19,051 nucleotides of DNA from positions 1 through 19,051 of the forward strand of contig URTS01000023.1 of assembly GCA_900550685.1 (NCBI GenBank). Reading direction: 5' to 3'. The DNA comes from an uncultured Oscillibacter sp. Lineage in GTDB: Bacteria > Bacillota > Clostridia > Oscillospirales > Oscillospiraceae. The notes beneath the pieces were generated by a model. The model worked only from the letters and a program-made list of their open reading frames with translations. It made no database searches and was not told where the DNA came from. Within the stretch, counting starts at the first letter, position 1. Each line of letters opens with the position of its first letter. Of the stretch, positions 9,866 through 17,169 are shown one piece after another. A program made the position numbers and the translations under genes.

Positions 9866-11070
9866 TTCAGCACCTCCTTACCGTGATGGTCCAGCATGAC
9901 GCCGGGGGCAACCTCCCGGCCATCCTCCAGATCGCAGTCCGGCGCCAGCACCGTCAGGTCCCACTTCCCGTCATGAACGGAATCCGGCATGCCGCCGATG
10001 CGGCAGTCCTTTCCGATATGGCAGCCCTCGCCGATGATAGCATATTCAATGACGGCCCCGGATTCCACCGTGACACCGGGGAGGATCACGGAGTAGCTGA
10101 TCCGGGCGCCCTTTTCAATGGTGACCCGGGGGGAGAGGACGGAGTTTTCCACCGTGCCCTCAATGACGCTGCCCCGGTTGATGGCGCTGTGACTCACGCG
10201 GCTGTCACTGCCCATGTAGGTGGGCGGCGCGTCCACGCTGCGGGCGTAAATGGGCCAGCTCTCGTCCGTCAGGTCCAGGCCGGATTCCGGGGAGAGCATA
10301 TCCATGTTGGCGTCCCAGAGGGAGGTGAGGGTGCCCACGTCCTTCCAGTAGCCCTGGAAGCGAAAGGCTGCCATCCGCTGGCCGTCCGCAAGCATTTTGG
10401 GGATGATGTTCTTGCCGAAGTCGTTTTCGGAATTGGGGTTGGCCTCGTCCTCCGTCAGATACCACCGGAGGGCCTGCCAGGAGAACACGTAAATGCCCAT
10501 GGAAGCCAGGTTGCTTTTCGGTTCCCTGGGCTTCTCCGTAAATTCGGTAATCATGTCGTTTTCGTTCACCGCCATGATGCCGAAGCGGCTGGCCTCCTCC
10601 CAGGGCACCTCCATGACGGAGATGGTGCAGGCGGCCTGGGCCTCCTTGTGGCGGCGGATCATCTCGGAGTAGTCCATTTTATAGATGTGGTCGCCGGAGA
10701 GGATCACCACATACTCCGGCTGATACTGGTCGATGAAGCCGATGTTCTGATAAATGGCGTTGGCGGTGCCCTTGTACCAGGTGCCGCCCTTGCTGCCCAT
10801 GTAAGGCGGCAGGATGTGGACGCCGCCGTTGCTGCTGTCCAGGTCCCAGGGCTGGCCGGAGCCGATGTAGCTGTTGAGTTCCATGGGCCGGTACTGGGTC
10901 AGCACACCCACGGTGTCGATGCCGGAATTGGTGCAGTTGGACAGGGGAAAATCGATGATGCGGAATTTACCGCCGAAGGGAACGGCGGGGTTGGCCATGG
11001 CGCCGGTGAGGACATACAGGCGGCTGCCCTGTCCGCCTGCCAGCAGCATGGCGATGCACTCTTTTTTCAT
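9862..11070 (-). CDS. glgC: Glucose-1-phosphate adenylyltransferase (ADP-glucose pyrophosphorylase), catalytic subunit
   Basis: Makes ADP-glucose and PPi from glucose-1-phosphate and ATP, the committed and allosterically controlled step of bacterial glycogen synthesis. The 402-residue product shows the signature loop LLAGGQGSRLYVLT (9-22), PAVPFGGKFRIIDFPLSNC (28-46), the catalytic segment SGDHIYKMDY (125-134, D127 and D133), the glucose-1-phosphate region TEKPREPKSNLASMGIY, and a C-terminal beta-helix. At the position of the activator-site lysine in E. coli GlgC (AKPAV) there is Asn27 (ANPAV), which may alter effector response. AAGGAGC precedes the ATG. It lies 63 bp after glgB and overlaps glgD by 4 bp. 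Confidence 0.95.
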   Translation of the reverse strand: MKKECIAMLLAGGQGSRLYVLTGAMANPAVPFGGKFRIIDFPLSNCTNSGIDTVGVLTQYRPMELNSYIGSGQPWDLDSSNGGVHILPPYMGSKGGTWYKGTANAIYQNIGFIDQYQPEYVVILSGDHIYKMDYSEMIRRHKEAQAACTISVMEVPWEEASRFGIMAVNENDMITEFTEKPREPKSNLASMGIYVFSWQALRWYLTEDEANPNSENDFGKNIIPKMLADGQRMAAFRFQGYWKDVGTLTSLWDANMDMLSPESGLDLTDESWPIYARSVDAPPTYMGSDSRVSHSAINRGSVIEGTVENSVLSPRVTIEKGARISYSVILPGVTVESGAVIEYAIIGEGCHIGKDCRIGGMPDSVHDGKWDLTVLAPDCDLEDGREVAPGVMLDHHGKEVLK

Positions 11071-11133
11071 GGGTGTACCAGCTCCTTTTCCTTTTTCAGA
11101 ACAATGATTTGCACGGCGGAAAACCGCCTTCTT

Positions 11134-13059
11134 TTACTTTTTCCGGGATCTTTCCCCTTTTCCGGCAGGCTTCTGCCTGCGGGACACTTGCTGTGGGAAA
11201 ACCCCCTGGCCCCGGAGAAACACCGCCCCGAAGGCGGGGATCCGAATGACGGCGGAATGGTCCCGCCCGTGGGAGGGCACCGCCTCCACAGCAACCGGAG
11301 AGGTGTCCGCAAACCCGGTGCCGCCGAACGCCGGAGCGTCGGTGGTAAAGGCGGGGACATACTGCCGCCGGGGCGGCACCCCCACCCGGTACGCTCCATA
11401 ATCGTTGGGGGAGAAGTTCACGGCGCACAGCAACTCGTTCCCCCCCCGGTCCCGGCGGAGAAAGACGATGACGTTGTTGTGGTTGTCGTCCGGCACCAGC
11501 CATTCAAAGCCCTGCCAGTCAAAGTCCACGTCCCACAGGGCCGGTTCCTCCTTATAAAAGGCGTTGGCGGCTTTGAAGAAGGCGTGAAGCCGCTGGTTTT
11601 CCGGATGCTCCAATAAGTACCAGTCCAGCTGGCCGCCGGAGTCCCACTCGTGCCACTGGCCGATCTCCGGGCCCATGAACAGCAGCTTCTTGCCGGGGTG
11701 GGACAGCAGGTAGGCGTAAAAGCCCCGGGTACAGCAGAGTTGATTTTCATAGTCTCCCGGCATTTTCCCCACTACGCTGCCCTTCATGTGGACCACCTCA
11801 TCATGGGAGATGGGGAGGACGTAGTTCTCTGAAAAAGCGTACATCATGGAGAAGGTCAGGTCCCGGTGGTGGTCCTGCCGGAACCAGGGGTCCAGCTTCA
11901 GGTAATGGCAGATGTCGTTCATCCAGCCCATGTTCCACTTCAGGTTGAAGCCCAGGCCCCCCATGTCGGCAGGCTTGGTCACCAGGGGCCAAGCGGTGGA
12001 TTCCTCAGCGATCATCAGCACGTTGGGGGCCACCGAAAAAGCCATGGCGTTCAGCTTCCGGAGGAAGTCCACCGCTTCCAGGTTTTCCCGGCCGCCGTGG
12101 ATATTGGGGGCCCACTGGCCCGCTTCCCGGCCATAGTCCAGATACAGCATGGAGGCCACGGCGTCCACCCGCAGGCCGTCGATATGGTACATCTCCAGCC
12201 AGAACCGGGCGGAGGAGAGGAGGAAGCTCACCACCTCCGGCCGTCCGTAGTCAAAGATGCGGGTGCCCCAGCCGGCGTGCTCCCGCTTCCGGGGGTCCGT
12301 ATATTCATAGCAGCAGGTGCCGTCAAATTCGTAAAGCCCCTGCTCGTCCTTGCAGAAATGGGCGGGCACCCAGTCTAAAATCACCGGGATGCCGTTTGCG
12401 TGCATGTGGTCCACGAACCACATGAAATCCTCCGGCGTGCCGAACCGGGAGGTGGGGGCAAAGTAGCCCGTGCACTGGTAGCCCCAGGAATCGTCCAGGG
12501 GATGCTCCGTCACCGGCAGCAGCTCCACGGCGGTGTAGCCCATGTCCTTCACATAGGCCGCCAGCTGGCGGGCCATATCCCGGTAATCCAGAAAATCGCC
12601 GTTTTCATGCTTTCGCCAGGAGCCCAGGTGCACCTCGTAGATGTTCAGCGGCTGGTGGTACACCGGCTGCTTGGCTTTTCGGAAGGCCTCGTCCGTCCAC
12701 GCAAAATGCTCAATGTCATAGAGCTTGCTGGCGGTGCCGGGGCGGGTCTCCGTGTGGAAGCCGTAGGGGTCCGCCTTGTAGCGGAGCTTGCCGTCCGCTC
12801 CGGTGACGGCGTATTTATAGCTGGTGTAGACCGGCAGGTCCGGCACAAAGCCCTGCCAGAACTCCCCCTTGGGGGCCAGGGGCGTCTCCTCCGGGTCCCA
12901 GCCGTTGAAGTCCCCCACCACGGAGACGGCCTTGGCCCGGGGGGCCCAGACGTTGAACCACCAACCGTGGGTACCCTTTTCCGTGGCGGGATGGGCGCCG
13001 AAGAGCCGCCAGCCGTCCGTCAGACAGCCGCTGTGATACAGTTGTGTCCGGTCCGCCAT
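11134..13059 (-). CDS. glgB: 1,4-alpha-glucan branching enzyme
   Basis: GH13 enzyme that cuts alpha-1,4 chains and re-attaches them by alpha-1,6 links, producing branched glycogen. Of 641 residues, the N-terminal part is a CBM48-type domain (FNVWAPRAKAVSVVGDFNGWD at about 35-55). The barrel has the four GH13 regions: region I DWVPAHF (229-235), GLRVDAVASM with nucleophile D299, MIAEEST with acid/base E352, and PISHDEVVH with D420. The spacing 299/352/420 equals that of E. coli GlgB (405/458/526). The short single N-domain form is usual for Firmicutes. The C-terminus after AFGAVFLRG carries 24 extra residues, the last 16 with eight Lys/Arg. The ATG is preceded by AGGGGGAA. First gene of the glg operon, with its promoter at 13163-13191. 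Confidence 0.96.
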   Translation of the reverse strand: MADRTQLYHSGCLTDGWRLFGAHPATEKGTHGWWFNVWAPRAKAVSVVGDFNGWDPEETPLAPKGEFWQGFVPDLPVYTSYKYAVTGADGKLRYKADPYGFHTETRPGTASKLYDIEHFAWTDEAFRKAKQPVYHQPLNIYEVHLGSWRKHENGDFLDYRDMARQLAAYVKDMGYTAVELLPVTEHPLDDSWGYQCTGYFAPTSRFGTPEDFMWFVDHMHANGIPVILDWVPAHFCKDEQGLYEFDGTCCYEYTDPRKREHAGWGTRIFDYGRPEVVSFLLSSARFWLEMYHIDGLRVDAVASMLYLDYGREAGQWAPNIHGGRENLEAVDFLRKLNAMAFSVAPNVLMIAEESTAWPLVTKPADMGGLGFNLKWNMGWMNDICHYLKLDPWFRQDHHRDLTFSMMYAFSENYVLPISHDEVVHMKGSVVGKMPGDYENQLCCTRGFYAYLLSHPGKKLLFMGPEIGQWHEWDSGGQLDWYLLEHPENQRLHAFFKAANAFYKEEPALWDVDFDWQGFEWLVPDDNHNNVIVFLRRDRGGNELLCAVNFSPNDYGAYRVGVPPRRQYVPAFTTDAPAFGGTGFADTSPVAVEAVPSHGRDHSAVIRIPAFGAVFLRGQGVFPQQVSRRQKPAGKGERSRKK

Positions 13060-13086
13060 GGTATTCCCCCTGTCTGCCGCCCTGAT

Positions 13087-13124
13087 GCCTTGAGGGTATC
13101 ACCCTGAATCGTTTACGTCAAGGC
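13087..13124 (-). promoter_or_regulatory. Structured leader and possible second promoter of the glg operon
   Basis: In the glgB leader the minus strand has a 7-bp inverted repeat GCCTTGA/TCAAGGC (13118-13124 and 13087-13093) enclosing GGGTGATACCC (13094-13104), itself a 4-bp hairpin abutting the outer 3' arm. The same stretch holds a candidate weaker promoter, TTGACG (complement 13116-13121), 17 bp, TACCCT (complement 13093-13098). It could be an operator, a leader structure or a second start. The sequence cannot decide among these. Confidence 0.4.
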
Positions 13125-13162
13125 AGCTGCCATAGATTTTACTTACATCTAACATTGTATCT

Positions 13163-13191
13163 ATTATACTGCCGGGGCCGGGGAGCGTCAA
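13163..13191 (-). promoter_or_regulatory. Main promoter of the glgBCDAP operon
   Basis: On the minus strand TTGACG (complement of 13186-13191) and TATAAT (complement of 13163-13168) are separated by 17 bp. The start would be near 13156, giving a leader of about 97 nt. No other good promoter was seen in front of glgC, glgD, glgA or glgP, whose spacings are -4 to 64 bp, so the five genes probably form one transcript. Confidence 0.85.
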
Positions 13192-13301
13192 GGCAAGAGG
13201 CTGTCGAAAACAGGGAGACGGATTTGTGAGAAATGGCTTGATTTCAGGTGGAAGGCAGCGGTTTCTTGTGCTGTTTGCCGGTGCACATCCCCTCCGGCGT
13301 C

Positions 13302-13310
13302 TGTTAAGAT
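13302..13310 (+). promoter_or_regulatory. Candidate extended -10 promoter of the TSUP permease
   Basis: TG-T-TAAGAT (13302-13310) fits an extended -10 element about 63 bp before the GTG start. No convincing -35 box lies 16-18 bp upstream. The rest of the divergent gap 13192-13372 contains no other feature I can support. Confidence 0.3.
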
Positions 13311-13372
13311 AAGGACATCTTGTGGATTTGGGCCGGGTCCCCGGGGGACTGCCGGCCGTGGAGGGCAGAAAC

Positions 13373-14185
13373 GTGTTTTCATTTCTAACGGACATCACCA
13401 TTGACGGTGTGGCCCTGTGGGTCGTGCTGCTGATCTGCGTGGGCATTTTTCTGGGGTCCTTTATGGACGCCATTGCCGGAGGCGGCGGCATCGTCACCGT
13501 TCCCACCTATTTAATGGGGCTTCATAATTTCCCTACCTACTACGCCCTGGGCACCAACAAGCTATCCTCCGGCATCGGCACCGTATTTTCCACCGCCCGC
13601 TTCATCCGGCAGGGCTATGTGGACTGGCCCCTGTTCGCCCCCTCCGTGGTGCTGGCGCTGGTGGGGTCCGTGTGCGGCACCTGGCTCCAGCACCACACCC
13701 CGGCGGTGGTACTGAAATACCTGCTGCTGTTGGTGCTGCCGGTGGTGGCCTTCATCACCCTGCGGACCCACAAATGGCCGGACGAGCCGGAGCCCCTGGA
13801 CCCCTGGCTCCGCAGGCTCATCGTCTGGGCGGCGGCCTTTCTCATCGGCGGGTACGACGGATATTACGGTCCCGGCACCGGCACCTTCCTGATGATCATT
13901 TTCGTCCGCTTCGCCAAGCTGGACACCCGCCACGCCGCCGGCGGCGTGAAGGTCATCAATGTGGCCTCCAACTTCGGCAGCCTGTTCACCGCCCTGCGGG
14001 CAGGCTACGTGCTGGTGGGGGTGGGCCTGATCTCCGCCGTGGCCTCCATTCTGGGCCACTACCTGGGGGCGGGCCTGGCCATCAAGAACGGCAGCAAGAT
14101 CGTCAAGCCCACGGTTATCGCCGTTTTGATCCTGCTGACCATCAAGGTGAGCAGCGAGCTTCTCTTCCCGGAATTCTGGAACTGA
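13373..14185 (+). CDS. Sulfite exporter TauE/SafE (TSUP/DUF81) family permease
   Basis: Integral membrane transporter of the TSUP family. Family members move small anions such as sulfite, sulfoacetate or organosulfonates, and the substrate here cannot be deduced. The product has 270 residues, usual for the family, with about eight hydrophobic helices in two halves. Each half carries the conserved glycine-rich turn: GSFMDAIAGGGGIVTVPTYL (28-47) with ALGTNKLSSGIGT (58-70), and FLIGGYDGYYGPGTGTFL (156-173) with KVINVASNFGSL (193-204). I chose the GTG at 13373 because GGAGGG lies at 13360-13365, seven bases before it. In-frame GTG codons further upstream lack such a site and would add hydrophilic residues. 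The racemase gene starts 27 bp downstream in the same direction, probably on one transcript. Confidence 0.88.
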   Translation: MFSFLTDITIDGVALWVVLLICVGIFLGSFMDAIAGGGGIVTVPTYLMGLHNFPTYYALGTNKLSSGIGTVFSTARFIRQGYVDWPLFAPSVVLALVGSVCGTWLQHHTPAVVLKYLLLLVLPVVAFITLRTHKWPDEPEPLDPWLRRLIVWAAAFLIGGYDGYYGPGTGTFLMIIFVRFAKLDTRHAAGGVKVINVASNFGSLFTALRAGYVLVGVGLISAVASILGHYLGAGLAIKNGSKIVKPTVIAVLILLTIKVSSELLFPEFWN

Positions 14186-14212
14186 ACATCATAGAATCGA
14201 GGTATCTATCAT

Positions 14213-14929
14213 ATGAGTGACCGCAGAAAGACCATCGGCATCTTAGGGGGCATGGGCCCTCTGGCCACCGCCGACCTGTTTGAAAAAATCGTCCTGCTGA
14301 CCAAGGCGGAGACGGACCGGGACCACATCCGGGTCTACATCGACAGCAACGCCAACATCCCTGACCGCACCGCCGCTATCCTGGGCAGCGGGGAGGACCC
14401 GGTGCCGGAGATGGCCAGCGCCCTGCGGAACCTGGAAAAGTGCGGCGCGGACTGCATCATCATGCCCTGCAACACCGCCCACTACTTCCTGCCCCGGCTT
14501 CAGGAGATGACGGAGATTCCCTTCCTCAGCATCCTCACTGCCGCGGCAGAGGCCTGCAAGGCCCAGTTCCCTGGCAAAACCGTGGGCATTCTGGGCACCA
14601 CCGGCACCCTCTCCGCCAACCTTTACCAGAAGGCTCTGGACCAGGCGGGCGTGCCCTTCGTCACCCCGGTGGCGAAGGAGCAGGAGGCCCTCATGCGGGT
14701 GATCTACCAGGGGGTGAAGGCCGGTAAGGGCCCCGACGATTACCGGGCTGACTTCCTGACGGTCCTGGAGGGGATGCTGGCCCGGGGGGCCGAGGTGTTC
14801 CTGCTGGGCTGCACAGAGCTGCCCCTGGCGGCCCAGGCCCTGCACATCACCTTGCCCACGGTGGACCCCACGGCGGAGCTGGCCAAGGCGGCCATCCGCT
14901 TCTGCGGGTACGGCGTCCGGGGCGGCTGA
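14213..14929 (+). CDS. Aspartate/glutamate racemase family protein
   Basis: PLP-independent amino acid racemase of the Asp/Glu family (RacX/YgeA-like), which inverts the alpha-carbon with two cysteines acting as base and acid. The 238-residue product has the expected length. It shows GILGGMGPLATADLFEKI (8-25), the first active-site motif MPCNTAH with C86, GILGTTGTL (125-133) and the second motif LGCTELPL with C200. Both cysteines are present, so it should be active. Aspartate is the most likely substrate by family, but broader or glutamate specificity is possible. The ATG has only a modest ribosome site (GAGGT about 8 bases before). It follows the TSUP gene by 27 bp, and a glutamate/aspartate-type symporter comes next under its own promoter, fitting a role in acidic amino acid handling. 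Confidence 0.9.
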   Translation: MSDRRKTIGILGGMGPLATADLFEKIVLLTKAETDRDHIRVYIDSNANIPDRTAAILGSGEDPVPEMASALRNLEKCGADCIIMPCNTAHYFLPRLQEMTEIPFLSILTAAAEACKAQFPGKTVGILGTTGTLSANLYQKALDQAGVPFVTPVAKEQEALMRVIYQGVKAGKGPDDYRADFLTVLEGMLARGAEVFLLGCTELPLAAQALHITLPTVDPTAELAKAAIRFCGYGVRGG

Positions 14930-14949
14930 GGCGGCGTGCTTCTTTAATC

Positions 14950-14962
14950 CGTTAAATTAACG
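14950..14962 (+). repeat. Short AT-rich palindrome downstream of the racemase
   Basis: CGTTAA-A-TTAACG is a 6-bp perfect inverted repeat around one base, in the AT-rich gap between the racemase and the symporter, 61 bp before the -35 box. It is too short and weak for a terminator. It could be a regulator site, or chance. Confidence 0.35.
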
Positions 14963-15022
14963 AAGAATTTACGGGATTTCGGACGATTTTACTGCAACTA
15001 TCCAATCTTGCAGAGGTTTATC

Positions 15023-15051
15023 TTTACAAATCTTTATGGATTCTGTATAAT
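15023..15051 (+). promoter_or_regulatory. Promoter of the acidic amino acid symporter
   Basis: TTTACA (15023-15028), 17 bp, TATAAT (15046-15051). The expected start near 15058 gives a leader of about 53 nt before the ATG at 15111. The gap around it is markedly AT-rich compared with the flanking genes. Confidence 0.85.
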
Positions 15052-15110
15052 GACTTCAATTCTTACGTATTTATTGCGTATACTTGTGTGCAGAAAGAGG
15101 GATCTATTTT

Positions 15111-16337
15111 ATGGAAACAAAGAAAAAGCTGTCCCTGCCAGTTCAAATTTTTATTGCTCTGGTTTTGGGCATCGTTGTCGGTCTGGTTTTCTACTTTATC
15201 GGCATCGCTGATTTCACCACCAATTACCTCAAGCCCTTCGGCGACATCTTCGTGAACCTGCTGAAGTTCATCATGGTTCCCGTGGTGCTGCTGTCCATGA
15301 TCGACGGCATCATCTCCATGGGTGACATGAAGAAGGTGGGCTCCGTGGGCTGGAAGACCGTGGCCTACTTCATGGTCACCACCGCCATTGCCTGTGTCAT
15401 CGGCCTGGTGATGGCAAACATCTTCAACAATGCCGGATTGTTCCCCAACCTGGCGGAGGCTGCCCAGGCTGCCGAGTATGAAGCCAAGGAATATGCCGGC
15501 TTCATGGCGACCCTGGTGGCCATCTTCCCCACCAACATGTGGAAATCCTTCACCGAGGCCAACATGCTGCAGATCATCGTCATCGCCCTGATGTTCGGCG
15601 GCTCCATCCTGGCTGCCGGTGAGCGGGCCAAGCTGGTCCGTGACGTGGTGGATTCCGCCTACGCCGTGGTGGAGCGGCTGATGGAGTTCGTGATCTCCCT
15701 GAGCCCCATCGGCGTGTTCGCCTACATGACCTGGGTGGTCGCCGCTCAGGGCGCCGAGATCCTGGGCTCCCTGGCGCTGGTCATTCTGTGCGCCTACATC
15801 GGCTACATCATTCACGCCGTGGTGGTGTACTCCGTGTCCGCTAAGGCCTTTGCCGGCATCAGCCCCATCAAGTTCTTCCGCGAGGCTTCCGCCGCCATGA
15901 TCTTCGCCTTCACCTCCACCTCCTCTGCCGCCACCCTGCCGGTCTCCAAGGAATGTGCCAACGCCCTGGGCGCCGAGGATGATATTTCCTCCTTCGTTCT
16001 GCCTTTGGGCGCCACCATCAACATGGACGGCACCGCCATTTACCAGTGCGTGGCCACCGTGTTCCTGGCCACCTGCGCCGGTATGCACCTGACCCTGAGC
16101 CAGATGGTCCTGGTGGTGGTCACCGCCACCCTGGCTTCTATCGGCACCGCTGGCACCTCCGGCGCCGGCATGATCATGCTGGCCATGGTGCTGGAGGCCA
16201 TCGGTATCCCCGTGGCTTACATTGGCCTGATCGTGGCTGTTGACCGTCTGTTCGACATGGGCCGTACCTGCCTGAACGTCACCGGCGACATTGCCTGCTC
16301 CCTGTGCGTCACCAAGTGGGAGAGCAAGAAGAAGTAA
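15111..16337 (+). CDS. Dicarboxylate/amino acid:cation symporter (DAACS/SLC1 family), likely glutamate/aspartate uptake
   Basis: Secondary transporter of the GltPh/GltP fold that imports acidic amino acids or dicarboxylates with Na+ or H+. The 408-residue product has normal length, with hydrophobic helices throughout. Signature elements are all present: hairpin 1 STSSAATLPVS (269-279), TM7 GATINMDGTAIYQ (300-312), hairpin 2 GTAGTSGAGMIML (345-357) and TM8 DRLFDMGRTCLNVTGD (378-393), with D378, D382, R385, N389 and D393. The TM8 Arg contacts the side-chain carboxylate in GltPh, which favours aspartate or glutamate over neutral amino acids. NMDGT is the cation site. The ATG at 15111 is preceded by AAGAGGG; the upstream TTG in frame is not supported. 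Own promoter upstream and strong terminator downstream make it a single-gene unit beside a racemase for the same amino acid class. Confidence 0.93.
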   Translation: METKKKLSLPVQIFIALVLGIVVGLVFYFIGIADFTTNYLKPFGDIFVNLLKFIMVPVVLLSMIDGIISMGDMKKVGSVGWKTVAYFMVTTAIACVIGLVMANIFNNAGLFPNLAEAAQAAEYEAKEYAGFMATLVAIFPTNMWKSFTEANMLQIIVIALMFGGSILAAGERAKLVRDVVDSAYAVVERLMEFVISLSPIGVFAYMTWVVAAQGAEILGSLALVILCAYIGYIIHAVVVYSVSAKAFAGISPIKFFREASAAMIFAFTSTSSAATLPVSKECANALGAEDDISSFVLPLGATINMDGTAIYQCVATVFLATCAGMHLTLSQMVLVVVTATLASIGTAGTSGAGMIMLAMVLEAIGIPVAYIGLIVAVDRLFDMGRTCLNVTGDIACSLCVTKWESKKK

Positions 16338-16356
16338 ATCAAAGCACACGATACGC

Positions 16357-16392
16357 AAAAAGGAAAGGCCGCCTATGCGGCCTTTCCTTTTT
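16357..16392. terminator. Bidirectional intrinsic terminator
   Basis: A perfect 16-bp inverted repeat (16357-16372 and 16377-16392) with a CTAT loop, flanked by an A5 and a T5 run that are part of the stem. On the plus strand it ends the symporter transcript, 20 bp after the stop. On the minus strand it ends the XRE/DUF3169 transcript, 7 bp after that stop. Confidence 0.95.
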
Positions 16393-16398
16393 GTCCTC

Positions 16399-17169
16399 TT
16401 ATTCCGTTTTCTGGCCCCGGCGGCCTAGGCGGATGGCCTCCCGGGTGTAGCTCACCGTCAGCACCGCCCAGACCACCAGCACCACGGCGCTGGGCAGGAT
16501 GCCGTAGTGAAAGACCATGTTCCCCAGAAACAGCACGCCCCAGCAGTAGGGGCAGAATTTGCTGACCGTAACATAGGCCTTGTAGCTGGCCTGGCCGATC
16601 TGGCGGCGCTCCGCCTCATCGCAGCTTTCCCACCAGCGCTCCTGGAACTTCATGTCGTACACACTGCCCTTTTTCTCCGGGTTCATCTCCTTGGTGAGGT
16701 CCACCGTTTTCTGCTGGAGCAGGATGGCCAGGGCAATGACCGCCAGGAAGACCACCAGCAGCAGGACCGTATTGCCATCGGAACCTTGGGGCAGCTTTTC
16801 GGTCCCGGCGTTGAAAAAGAAGAAGCTGACGATCACCGTCAGGCTGTCCAGCAGCAGCGTCCGGCTCAGGCGCTCCTCCGCCTGCTGCATCACGTCCTCG
16901 TCCTCGCCGTCCCAGCTGCGGAAGGCGGTTCTGGCTTTGCGGTACTGGTACAGTCCCAGCCCCAGCAGCACGGCGGCGCACAGGGTCAGGGCCCAGGGAG
17001 ACGCCACGCCCAGCAGGTGGGCAATGGTCCCGCCCAAATCGTCATGACCCTCCCAGAAATACCCGGCCGCACCGGACAGACCTCCCAGCACGCCGCCGAT
17101 CAGGCCCGCTACCACTAAAATCCCCAAAAATTTGGGAAGTGCCTTCTGATTCTCACTTTTCTGCTTCAT
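16399..17169 (-). CDS. DUF3169-like integral membrane protein, partner of the adjacent XRE regulator
   Basis: Function unknown. The 256-residue product has about six membrane helices (near 14-34, 50-75, 103-120, 133-151, 205-221 and 224-243). A charged loop lies at 78-102, and a larger cytoplasmic-type loop at 152-204 contains FQERWWESCDEAERRQIGQASYKAY. A C-x2-C pair (FCPYCWG, C206/C209) sits at the start of helix five. The loop wording and the pairing with a small XRE regulator resemble DUF3169 proteins of Firmicutes, but this was recognised by memory only. The ATG at 17169 is chosen because GGAGG lies 9 bases upstream. Starts at 17178 or 17187 are possible. It overlaps the regulator gene by 17 bp, so the two are translated from one mRNA. 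Confidence 0.75.
   Translation of the reverse strand: MKQKSENQKALPKFLGILVVAGLIGGVLGGLSGAAGYFWEGHDDLGGTIAHLLGVASPWALTLCAAVLLGLGLYQYRKARTAFRSWDGEDEDVMQQAEERLSRTLLLDSLTVIVSFFFFNAGTEKLPQGSDGNTVLLLVVFLAVIALAILLQQKTVDLTKEMNPEKKGSVYDMKFQERWWESCDEAERRQIGQASYKAYVTVSKFCPYCWGVLFLGNMVFHYGILPSAVVLVVWAVLTVSYTREAIRLGRRGQKTE

Noticed and set aside
9883..11616. 577-codon plus-strand frame antisense to glgC and the end of glgB
   Set aside because: Composition is typical of antisense GC shadow and it bridges two genes. No motif or start signal.
13322..13372. 17-residue N-terminal extension of the TSUP permease from a GTG at 13322
   Set aside because: There is no ribosome site for it. GGAGGG lies inside this stretch, positioned for the GTG at 13373.
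15063..16358. 431-codon minus-strand frame antisense to the symporter, His/Gly/Gln-rich
   Set aside because: The plus-strand symporter has a complete family signature, promoter and terminator. The His-rich product is what antisense of hydrophobic GC-rich codons gives.
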